From positions 1-63,862 of the forward strand of contig NZ_QAOF01000013.1 in the NCBI RefSeq assembly GCF_003050745.1: a stretch of 63,862 nt of DNA, written 5' to 3'. Shown here in pieces: positions 54,370 to 61,414 of the stretch. Positions within the stretch are counted from its first letter, which is position 1, and each line of letters starts with the position of its first letter. Below the pieces are notes generated by a model. It saw only the letters and a program-made list of their open reading frames with translations. It made no database searches and was not told the DNA's origin. The position numbers and the translations under genes are program-made. Source of the DNA: Sphingomonas sp. PP-CE-3G-477 (GTDB taxonomy: Bacteria; Pseudomonadota; Alphaproteobacteria; Sphingomonadales; Sphingomonadaceae).

Positions 54370-54537
54370 ATGACTGATTGCGAAGAGCTGATAGACCACC
54401 TCCACTCGAAGGCCCGTGACCAGGTCCATCTGGCTCTGCTTGCAGAAACCGCACCCGTGGCCGGCATGCACCTGGATCTCGCGGAGTTCCGGGAGCAGCA
54501 GGCGCGCATCGCTGAAGAGCTGTGCATCGACGCTTAA
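54370..54537 (+). CDS. very small protein, cassette module 2
   Basis: The ATG at 54370 opens a 55-residue frame: TDCEELIDHLHSKARDQVHL, then ALLAETAPVAGMHLDLAEFR and EQQARIAEELCIDA. It is acidic and helical with protein-like composition. It faces the recombinase gene convergently, with stops 15 bases apart. A longer minus-strand frame on the opposite strand (54241-54552) is less protein-like. Confidence 0.45.
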   Translation: MTDCEELIDHLHSKARDQVHLALLAETAPVAGMHLDLAEFREQQARIAEELCIDA

Positions 54538-54552
54538 TCCCTGGGGCCGCAT

Positions 54553-55107
54553 TCAGTCTTTCGTTCGGTAAAGCCGCGATATTGTCGCCTGATTGACCCC
54601 CAGCAGTGCTGCAACGGTGCGCTGCGTATCACCAGCCGTGAGTCGCTTTAGCGCCTCAGCCTGTTGATGAGGGGTAAGGGCTGCACGCCTGCCGAACTTA
54701 ACGCCACGGGCCTTGGCCTGGACCCTGCCGGCAGCGGTACGTTCGGTAATACGATGCCGCTCGTAGCTGGCTGCGACCCCCAGCACGGCAATGATGACAT
54801 CAGCGAATTGCGATGTCGTATCCACCATCGGCTCCGCGATCGACCGGAAGCCGGCGCCGGCCTCCTTCACCGTATGAAGAATGTTCAACAGATCACGGGT
54901 GTTGCGGGCAAGGCGATCGGTCGACGTTACCATGAGCACGTCGTCGGCATCGAGCGCGCCAATTGCGCGCTTGAGCTGGGGCCGTTCAGCGGTTCCGCCG
55001 CTCATCTTCTCGCGGTAAATTTTCGTGCAGCCGGCCGCGTCGAGCTGAGCGAGCTGCTGGGCTAGATCCTGCCCGTTGGATGAGACGCGTGCGTAACCGT
55101 AAATCAT
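54553..55107 (-). CDS. serine recombinase inside the palindrome array
   Basis: MIYGYARVSSNGQDLAQQLA has the catalytic Ser (ARVSS). VTSTDRLARNTRDLLNILHT and FADVIIAVLGVAASYERHRI are resolvase-domain motifs, and RLTAGDTQRTVAALLGVNQA with TISRLYRTKD is the C-terminal helix-turn-helix. The 184-residue length is typical of resolvases and invertases. Palindrome site 3 lies 62 bases upstream of its start, with two half-site-like motifs in between. Confidence 0.9.
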   Translation of the reverse strand: MIYGYARVSSNGQDLAQQLAQLDAAGCTKIYREKMSGGTAERPQLKRAIGALDADDVLMVTSTDRLARNTRDLLNILHTVKEAGAGFRSIAEPMVDTTSQFADVIIAVLGVAASYERHRITERTAAGRVQAKARGVKFGRRAALTPHQQAEALKRLTAGDTQRTVAALLGVNQATISRLYRTKD

Positions 55108-55112
55108 ACGCC

Positions 55113-55138
55113 GATTGTGCATCGGATTTATGCATCAT
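55113..55138. promoter_or_regulatory. half-site-like motifs upstream of the recombinase
   Basis: TTGTGCATCG and TTTATGCATCA resemble the arm TTTTGCATCA of the palindromes and are direct repeats 11 bases apart, between site 3 and the recombinase start. They could be accessory binding sites as in a res region. Confidence 0.4.
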
Positions 55139-55169
55139 GGAAGCGACTGTATTTTCGTCTCTTTTATTC

Positions 55170-55197
55170 TGATGCAAAACCTGTGAGTTTTGCATCA
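55170..55197 (-). repeat. 28-base palindromic site 3
   Basis: TGATGCAAAAC, centre CTGTGA (TCACAG on the other strand), GTTTTGCATCA. Opposite in direction to sites 1 and 2; the core CACA is shared with site 2. Confidence 0.9.
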
Positions 55198-55270
55198 TGA
55201 ACGCGAAAAGGAGAGAGGGCGGCCGTTGCCGCGCCTTGCGCTGTTGCCTCGCCAAGAGCAGCATACACCC

Positions 55271-55798
55271 ATGAGAACCAATCCGAAGACTCTGGTGTTT
55301 CTTGCCGTTAGCGGGGTTGCACTGTTTACCTCAGTATCTAGCAGCGCATGTAGCTTTGCGCGTAAAAGTCTGACTTCCGCACAGGTAAGGCAACAAGCGA
55401 GAGATGATTTTCGTCGGGCTAGCGCAGTTATTGATGCAGAAGTCGTCGCACCAATGAGGTTTGGACCGGACTGGAAGTCCGGCCTAACTCCAATCGCATA
55501 TTTGCGGGCATCTAAGACCTGGAAGGGGCGTGTTCAGCAAGACGAAGTGCCCATCGTATATATAACATCGTGCGATATCGGGTTGACCGCCAAGGGAGAA
55601 AAGCTCCGTTTACTTTTGACTGGCGAGGGTATTTTTCGCGCCGACCAAGGCATGAACGGCGGGGGCATAGTCGATCTACCGACCTACAATGCGGAGATTG
55701 ACCGACTTGTTGGTCAACGCCGCTCGCCTGCTCTCGCCCACCTCCCGGGCGCGCTCCTGCCCCCAACGCGAAAGCAAATGTCCGGTGATAGGCATTAG
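55271..55798 (+). CDS. exported protein, cassette module 3
   Basis: The ATG at 55271 gives RTNPKTLVFLAVSGVALFTS, a signal peptide ending near SSACSF. The mature part (RQQARDDFRRASAVIDAEVV, YLRASKTWKGRVQQDEVPIV and TSCDIGLTAKGEKLRLLLTG) has two cysteines. It resembles exported proteins with a metalloprotease-inhibitor-like (TIMP/OB) fold seen in sphingomonads, but I cannot confirm this. It lies alone between sites 3 and 4. Confidence 0.65.
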   Translation: MRTNPKTLVFLAVSGVALFTSVSSSACSFARKSLTSAQVRQQARDDFRRASAVIDAEVVAPMRFGPDWKSGLTPIAYLRASKTWKGRVQQDEVPIVYITSCDIGLTAKGEKLRLLLTGEGIFRADQGMNGGGIVDLPTYNAEIDRLVGQRRSPALAHLPGALLPPTRKQMSGDRH

Positions 55799-55825
55799 CC
55801 GACCGGCTGCTCTGCCCCGCTGCGC

Positions 55826-55853
55826 TGATGCAAAGCTCGTGAATTTTGCATCA
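55826..55853 (-). repeat. 28-base palindromic site 4
   Basis: TGATGCAAAGC, centre TCGTGA (TCACGA on the other strand), ATTTTGCATCA. The arms have two mismatches. It has the same direction as sites 3 and 5. Confidence 0.85.
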
Positions 55854-55871
55854 AAAACGCTGCAATGATGA

Positions 55872-56162
55872 TTACCGCCCGATCGCCTTATCCATTCTAA
55901 GCCGCGCGCTGGCATCTGTCTCACACCCATCCCCGGCATCATGCGGACAGGGCGGTAACGGGTGGGGTGCATCAGGAACCGGAATAGGCTGGGCTGCGTA
56001 ACCACGAATTGCAGTGAGCAGACTTTTCGGAGCCGATATCTTCACCGGCCCAATGCCTCTTATGGTCATGGCAGGCCGCGTGCGTTCGTTATGCGTCTGC
56101 GCAGTGCCAGGCTGCGGTATAGCAACTGCTATGCCGGCCAAGACCAATATCCGATCCCGCAC
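55872..56162 (-). CDS. small exported protein, cassette module 4
   Basis: RDRILVLAGIAVAIPQPGTA is a signal peptide. The mature 75 residues are Pro-rich with two cysteines (PPCPHDAGDGCETDASARLR). It lies alone between sites 4 and 5, on the opposite strand to module 3. The family is not recognised. Confidence 0.55.
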   Translation of the reverse strand: MRDRILVLAGIAVAIPQPGTAQTHNERTRPAMTIRGIGPVKISAPKSLLTAIRGYAAQPIPVPDAPHPLPPCPHDAGDGCETDASARLRMDKAIGR

Positions 56163-56239
56163 GCCTTTTCTCCCGACAGATAGCCATCATACTACGCCAC
56201 TAAAGCTTTACCGTCTGCGGAGATCAGCTAACCCATATT

Positions 56240-56267
56240 TGATGCAAAACTTTTGAATTTCGCATCA
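56240..56267 (-). repeat. 28-base palindromic site 5
   Basis: TGATGCAAAAC, centre TTTTGA (TCAAAA on the other strand), ATTTCGCATCA. Its oriented centre is identical to site 1, but it points the other way. Two arm mismatches. Confidence 0.85.
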
Positions 56268-56369
56268 CCGGACAAGCCAGCTTTCTCGGGAAGGATGGTA
56301 CATCAGGATTTTTCCAAAGTTCACGCAGATCCGTTATCAGGGCGTATCACATCAACCTTTTGATAGGGG

Positions 56370-56573
56370 GTGACGTTGCAGACGATCGTATTCGAGGGAT
56401 GGGGTCTGCGGATCACCTGCGAAGACGACTTTTATATAGCTGAATACGACAGCGGAGAGTCGGCCGGTAGCCGACTTCTTCAGCGTTCGATAACGGCTGA
56501 GCAAGCGGTTCGAGCAATGCAAAGCGAAGACAGCGCTTATCGTGTTCTGCTGGAGGTGGACGATATCCGCTGA
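56370..56573 (+). CDS. small hypothetical protein
   Basis: A GTG at 56370 starts TLQTIVFEGWGLRITCEDDF, then YIAEYDSGESAGSRLLQRSI and AYRVLLEVDDIR, 67 residues in all. It is compact and beta-like with no signal peptide, and composition supports a real gene. It lies just right of site 5, so it may be a fifth module whose outer site is missing. Confidence 0.5.
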   Translation: MTLQTIVFEGWGLRITCEDDFYIAEYDSGESAGSRLLQRSITAEQAVRAMQSEDSAYRVLLEVDDIR

Positions 56574-56738
56574 TCCGAGCGGGTTTCCCGATTAGAAACG
56601 TCTCGTAGGAATGACCGCCCCTCAATAGGTGTTCACGGCGAACGCCAGAAAACCGCGTTTTCCATTTTCCCAAAAACCGTTCCCAAAACTACTTTCTCAC
56701 GATACGTATTTTAGACGGAGTTATGAGAAGGGAGCGGA

Positions 56739-57311
56739 ATGCTCATAGGCTATGCGCGGGTGTCCACCGCGGATCAGGATCTGGCGTTGCAGATTGATGC
56801 CCTCAACGCGGCCGGCTGTGAACACATCGCGACCGACAAGGCCAGTGGCGCAAGCGTCGTACGCCCAGGTCTGACTGAAGCGCTTTGTAAGGCCCGCAAG
56901 GGCGATACGCTGGTGATCTGGAAACTCGATCGTCTCGGGCGGTCGATGAAAGGGCTGGTCGATCTGGCGGCTGAACTGTCGGTACGCGGGATCGCGTTGC
57001 GCTCGCTCACGGACGGGATCGATACCGCGACCCATACGGGCCGTCTGGTATTCCATATTCTCGGATCGATTGCGGAGATGGAGCGAGAGCTGATCCGGGA
57101 ACGCACGATGGCGGGGTTGGCCGCGCGACGAAAGGCCGGCGGGGGCGGAGGTCGTAAATCTGTCATGACGCCACGAAAGAGGGACATGGCTGTTAAACTG
57201 CTCGCTGCCGGCGATCGGCCGCAGGACGTGGCAGAAGCGGTCGGCGTGTCGGTTTCGACCTTCTATCGCCATTTCCCCGCCAGCGGCAGGAGTGCTCCGG
57301 GTGACAAATAG
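56739..57311 (+). CDS. serine recombinase (resolvase/invertase)
   Basis: LIGYARVSTADQDLALQIDA carries the catalytic Ser (ARVST). VIWKLDRLGRSMKGLVDLAA, HILGSIAEMERELIRERTMA and the final helix-turn-helix (AGDRPQDVAEAVGVSVSTFY) complete the family. It has a good GGGAGCGG site before its ATG. A loose palindrome (gtgcgtaaaac...gtttttcgtac) 70 bases after the gene might be its site. Confidence 0.9.
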   Translation: MLIGYARVSTADQDLALQIDALNAAGCEHIATDKASGASVVRPGLTEALCKARKGDTLVIWKLDRLGRSMKGLVDLAAELSVRGIALRSLTDGIDTATHTGRLVFHILGSIAEMERELIRERTMAGLAARRKAGGGGGRKSVMTPRKRDMAVKLLAAGDRPQDVAEAVGVSVSTFYRHFPASGRSAPGDK

Positions 57312-58068
57312 CGCTGACAGGGACGTGCCATTTGGCTCTGATATCTACAAACTGGCGGCTTTGTATGACCGCCTAAGGTGTGCGTAAAACGGTCGTTTTT
57401 CGTACAGGTGCTTCCCGTCCCCTAAGATGCTGCGAAAAGCTGCGCTCTCAGACAGTTAGACATGGAGAGCGTTCAACAAACGGGTGGGCGCCCGTAAACA
57501 GTTCAACGCGAGTGGTTGCTAGCGACGGGCAAAGCGGAAAACTGGTCCGATCGCACTTACCCTTAAGGCGCTGCCGAGGCGGCCACATTCGAGCGTTTGC
57601 CGTCTGGAGGCCCCTGCGGCGAGCGTCTGCTTCTATCCGATCCCGCCGTTCGCGCCCGACGACTTCAAAGACGGCTTTGTCCCAAAAGTTGTCGTGAGGC
57701 AGCACGATGGCGTAAAACCCTGTCGCTTTCGCAGATGCACGACAAACTGGTGATTTCGGACAGGACGCCAGGCACTGCGACTATCGAGGATCGTCGGGAA
57801 CATACCGTTTTCCGACACCCCGACAGTTTGTGACGTTCTCGCTTTGCCCCGAAGTTCTCGACGTTGCTCAATAGCCCCGTCGTAAAGGTTGTGTCTTCCG
57901 ACAGTGGCCGGGCGCAATCGGCACTTAAGAGCGGCTGGGCCGTTTCCGCCCATTTGCCGTAGCGCGCCGAGAAGCAGAGGCTAGGCAGACCATCTCGACT
58001 GGCATCCGCATCTATGCGACGAAGACCGTTGAACGGCTTCTCGTCAGGAGGTCTGTTCGTAGATCCGA
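57312..58068. other. 757 bases without a supported gene
   Basis: Short overlapping frames occur on both strands; none has a good start or domain. The sequence has the feel of the repetitive intergenic DNA seen in sphingomonads. It contains a loose palindrome around 57380-57412 and no element ends. Confidence 0.4.
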
Positions 58069-58584
58069 TTAGCTGGTCTTTTTAAAGACCTGCTCATAGA
58101 CGATCGGCGTAGAAAGCAGTGGACTGATGATGGTGGTATTCTCCACCAAATCCTGGCCGACACTATGGTAATTTGAGGTTCTCTCGCTGTCGTCGCCGCG
58201 GAATGTCAGAGCGACGGTTCCACCATCAGCTTTTACCGATACATCGAAAACAAGCTCCGGGATGAGCTTCCACGTGATCGGATCTCCGCCTATCCAAACT
58301 ACGATAGGTGTTTTGGCATCATAGGCCAGGCCGACTCGACCTCCTGCGATGGAAATTCTAATCCTATTTACCGCAATGGACTTGCGGAGCCTCATTCGAA
58401 CACGAGGGCGCTTGTCGTCGGAAATGGTAGTGGTAGCGCTGTCGATCACTTTGAAAACGTTGTCACTCCGCGCAGTGTCCAGTTCATAGATGCCTGAGAT
58501 CACAGCTTGCGCCGGGCTCGCTGAGCCTGAGGTAGAACTCAACATGGCAACTGCGATCGCCGCCGATAAAGTATGATGACGCAT
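58069..58584 (-). CDS. exported protein of unknown function
   Basis: The start at 58584 gives RHHTLSAAIAVAMLSSTSGS, a signal peptide ending near ASPAQA. The mature part of about 145 residues is beta-rich (ISGIYELDTARSDNVFKVID, RVRMRLRKSIAVNRIRISIA, VFDVSVKADGGTVALTFRGD). It has no cysteines and the family is not recognised. It is likely periplasmic. Confidence 0.7.
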   Translation of the reverse strand: MRHHTLSAAIAVAMLSSTSGSASPAQAVISGIYELDTARSDNVFKVIDSATTTISDDKRPRVRMRLRKSIAVNRIRISIAGGRVGLAYDAKTPIVVWIGGDPITWKLIPELVFDVSVKADGGTVALTFRGDDSERTSNYHSVGQDLVENTTIISPLLSTPIVYEQVFKKTS

Positions 58585-58974
58585 CACACGCTCCTCGAAT
58601 TTCCCTGCACGTGAGTACGGGGGTAGCGACGATGCGGGTGAGCGCATAGGTGATACCTTAGCTGTCGGATCGGAGGACTTCCTCCATTTGTATTCGCTCC
58701 GACTGGGTGCCCGCCGACATTGCCGCAGACTGATATTCAGAGGGAAATGCCTCGGCCAGCATCGGCCCGTCGATCGACGTCAGCATCACTTGGTCGCTCA
58801 TTCAGGCAACCTACGCTGCCAACGAGCGTCCGCAATCCACATTCCGTATCACAAAGCGGACGATCGGCTTTCCTCCCCATCCCGAACATTCCCAAAAACA
58901 CGATCGTCTGCGATGATGATCGTCAGTTGAATTTGCCGACAGACGCCAGTGCACTTCTGTTCGCCAGCCAGCCC
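58585..58974. other. intergenic DNA with a dispersed repeat
   Basis: I find no gene with a credible start. The segment 58865-58905 resembles the sequence at 4671-4722. The stretch separates the exported protein from the end of the conjugation block. Confidence 0.4.
58865..58905. repeat. dispersed degenerate intergenic repeat, copy 2
   Basis: cggctttcctccccat...gaacattcccaaaaac matches copy 1 at 4671 with several differences. Judged by eye. Confidence 0.4.
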
Positions 58975-60588
58975 TTAGGTCGCCCACACGCCGACAAACG
59001 TCGCGGTACGTTGCGACATCTCTTGGTAGGTAACCTTCGCCAAAAACCATTCGGGCTTGGACGGCACTTTGAGATAGCCGCTGAGGTCGGGCAGCCGCTC
59101 GATTTCGGACGGCATGACGGCGTCATCCGTGTGCGCCGATAGCGAATGCCCCCAGCTTTTGCCGCCTGGCGCGGCGCCTTCGTTGAAGCTTTGCTGCATG
59201 TAACTATGCTGCCCGATCAGCGATGATGCGAAGCGTGCCGTACTCGCAGTATCACCCCCTGCGCACCGCAGGATCAGCCGCGTGCTGCAGTTCTCCACCA
59301 ATGCCGCGGCAGCACCATCGCCGTACATCGCGCGTACCTTGCCAATGGTCTGGAACCCGAGCACGCATCGACCGCCGAACTTGCGGATACGCTGCAGCGC
59401 GTCGTCCAGGCCTTCGATCTTCCCAATCGCGTCCAGTTCGTCAGCGACGAACCACGTCGGCGTGGTGTCCCCTTCGGGCCGGCTCATCGTCGCAAAGATG
59501 GCCAACCGCATCCATGGTCCGATCAATGCCTTAAGGGCGGCGATCTGGTCGGCCCGGTAGGGCAGGAACACCCAGCGCCGATCGTCCGGGTCCGACGCCC
59601 AGCGTGTCAGCGAAAACGACTGCCCGCCGGTCGTGCTGGCGGCATATTCCAGCGCACTCATCGCGTCACCGCTGGATGAGCGCACGCTGTCGAACAGCCG
59701 TGCCGCACCCTCAGCCAGAAATGGCTCAGCTGCCGTACCGGCAAGCATTGCGCGCAGTTCCGCGCGATCGGCCATGGCAAACAGCCGGTAGACCTCGGCC
59801 GTATCGATACCAGTCAGCCGCCCGCGGCGCAGGATCGCAGTGAGCAACGTCCGCGCGCGCGCAGCCCATGTTGCATCCGCATTACCGCCCGGGCTCGGAA
59901 TCAGCGACGCGGCGAGTTGCTCAGCCGCAAAGTCGTTCGGCACCTCACCCATCATGTCCCAAACGGCCGACCGAGCATCGAACGGGTTCAGGATCACGTC
60001 GCCGCGCGCGGCATTGTAGAACCGGGACAGGAACCCGCCGTCCGGATCGGCAATAATCGCTCGGTCACCGCGCGCTTGTGCGCCGCACAGCATTTCGCGG
60101 ATCGCGACCGACTTGCCGGTACCGGTCGTGCCCATGAGCAAGAAGTGCTTGGGCTCGTCCGCCCGCTCGATTGCAAGGCCGGCAAGCGAGATGACATCGG
60201 CACTGCGTGCCTGCATCCGCTGCGTCCGTTTGCGCCAGCGATCAGCGGTGGAGAGTTGCGCGCCGCGCATGACATCGCCCGCCTGAGGCCCCCTGGCCTC
60301 TCCCATCACAAAACCAAGAACATGACCACCGATTGCACACAACAGGACCAGTAACGCCGTCGCGATCAGCCATGCCATGATCGACAGGCCCGGGATCCGG
60401 CTGAGCATCTCGAGCGGTGCGGCCGTCAGTCCGGACACGGACGCTGCCAGAGATGGCACAACAAACAGCGCCACAAGAATTGAACCTATCGTGGGTCGCC
60501 TGTTCTGACGTCTCGCGCTGCGAATGAAGGCGCTCACGGACGCCACTACACTAAGGCCGATGCTGATGCTGGCCAGACCGCTCACCAT
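58975..60588 (-). CDS. traD: conjugative coupling protein
   Basis: A 537-residue protein with two N-terminal membrane helices (IGSILVALFVVPSLAASVSG, IMAWLIATALLVLLCAIGGH), Walker A in FLLMGTTGTGKSVAIREML, Walker B in WFVADELDAIGKIEGLD, and the conserved CVLGFQTIGKVRAMYGDGAA. It is a TraD/VirD4-type ATPase that delivers the relaxase-DNA complex to the type IV secretion channel. Its place with the DUF6118 gene and TraA relaxase fits a conjugation block. Confidence 0.9.
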   Translation of the reverse strand: MVSGLASISIGLSVVASVSAFIRSARRQNRRPTIGSILVALFVVPSLAASVSGLTAAPLEMLSRIPGLSIMAWLIATALLVLLCAIGGHVLGFVMGEARGPQAGDVMRGAQLSTADRWRKRTQRMQARSADVISLAGLAIERADEPKHFLLMGTTGTGKSVAIREMLCGAQARGDRAIIADPDGGFLSRFYNAARGDVILNPFDARSAVWDMMGEVPNDFAAEQLAASLIPSPGGNADATWAARARTLLTAILRRGRLTGIDTAEVYRLFAMADRAELRAMLAGTAAEPFLAEGAARLFDSVRSSSGDAMSALEYAASTTGGQSFSLTRWASDPDDRRWVFLPYRADQIAALKALIGPWMRLAIFATMSRPEGDTTPTWFVADELDAIGKIEGLDDALQRIRKFGGRCVLGFQTIGKVRAMYGDGAAAALVENCSTRLILRCAGGDTASTARFASSLIGQHSYMQQSFNEGAAPGGKSWGHSLSAHTDDAVMPSEIERLPDLSGYLKVPSKPEWFLAKVTYQEMSQRTATFVGVWAT

Positions 60589-60705
60589 AACGTCACGCTC
60601 CTACCGTCCTCGATGATCGACCCACTGTTTCGCCGCCGGAAAGTGCGGCGGCAGGAATCTCTGGCGTGGAATGCCCGGATGACGTGCGGCCCCGTTCCAA
60701 ACCGA

Positions 60706-61404
60706 TCATGATTTTTCTCGGTTCTGCACTTCCACCTCTATCGTGCAGCGCACGGCCTTCTTCGCCTTTGCCGCGCGTGTGCGGCAGGCCTCCAACACCT
60801 CCCGATTTGTGACAGCCATCCTGTTGTTTGCCACGATACCGAAGAACGCTGCTGGCGACGCCGTACGCATGAGGTGCTGACCGCCTTCCCACATCGGCAT
60901 GCGCAAGCTCCGCCCTGCCATCCGTTCTGGCCAGTGCCAGCCTGATGGTGCGGCCCGTACAATCGGGCCGGCAAGGATCGCCCACATGGCCATGCCCAAG
61001 GCTAACCCGGATATGCCGACGCGACGGACACGCTGGCGTTGCTCGTCCGCCATCAGATGCGATTCCAGCTGACGACCGATCTTTGTCGCGACTTCGTTCA
61101 GCCCCTCCCTCGCGGCGACAAAGGCGCGGTGATCTTCGCGTCTAGCGTTGTAACTGGCCGCCAGCGTCTGCCGGCCGAATTCCTCCGGCGTCAGCGACAG
61201 CGCCGGACTATGCACCAGCGCATCCACCCGCTGCGCGGTCGCGGAGAGTTTCTGCGAGATGACCCCCAGGGTCTCGGCGTAATCGGGCATCTCCGATGGT
61301 TCGGCACGTTCCGCGGCCAGCCGCTCGACAGCTCGGCGCAGCAGCGACACCTCAGCGCGCAGATCGTCGAACGCCTTTGCCGCTTCGTCTTCGCCGTCTG
61401 CCAT
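60706..61404 (-). CDS. DUF6118-like protein of the conjugation block
   Basis: DGEDEAAKAFDDLRAEVSLL, then RRAVERLAAERAEPS is a coiled-coil-like start. A single membrane helix (RVGISGLALGMAMWAILAGP) sits near residue 135. The C-terminal part contains NREVLEACRTRAAKAKKAVR. I recall the family as DUF6118, found between TraA and TraD in sphingomonad plasmids. It may tether transfer proteins to the membrane. It follows the relaxase stop by 10 bases. Confidence 0.8.
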   Translation of the reverse strand: MADGEDEAAKAFDDLRAEVSLLRRAVERLAAERAEPSEMPDYAETLGVISQKLSATAQRVDALVHSPALSLTPEEFGRQTLAASYNARREDHRAFVAAREGLNEVATKIGRQLESHLMADEQRQRVRRVGISGLALGMAMWAILAGPIVRAAPSGWHWPERMAGRSLRMPMWEGGQHLMRTASPAAFFGIVANNRMAVTNREVLEACRTRAAKAKKAVRCTIEVEVQNREKS

Positions 61405-61414
61405 ATGCGCTTCC

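Larger units (their letters stand above)
53718..56267. mobile_element. array of gene modules separated by 28-base palindromes
   Basis: Five 28-base sites (53718, 54216, 55170, 55826, 56240) separate four modules of one or two genes each. Each site is 11-base arms around a 6-base centre. Written so the centre begins TCA, the first two sites point right and the last three left. The second module encodes a serine recombinase. This resembles a cassette system with a resident recombinase, although the recombinase-site link is inferred. Confidence 0.6.

Noticed and set aside
54241..54552. 103-codon minus-strand frame in the recombinase module
   Set aside because: It starts right at the recombinase stop, and the plus-strand ORF at 54370 has more protein-like composition. 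I could not exclude it completely.
53718..56267. CRISPR array
   Set aside because: The repeats are palindromic, widely and unevenly spaced and separated by genes, with no spacers of uniform length.
53718..56267. palindromes as simple transcription terminators
   Set aside because: Stems are AT-rich with no T-tract, and arm sequence is conserved far more than a terminator needs; still possible as a secondary role.
57380..57953. overlapping frames of 85-106 codons
   Set aside because: Arg/Ser-rich composition on both strands and no recognisable features.
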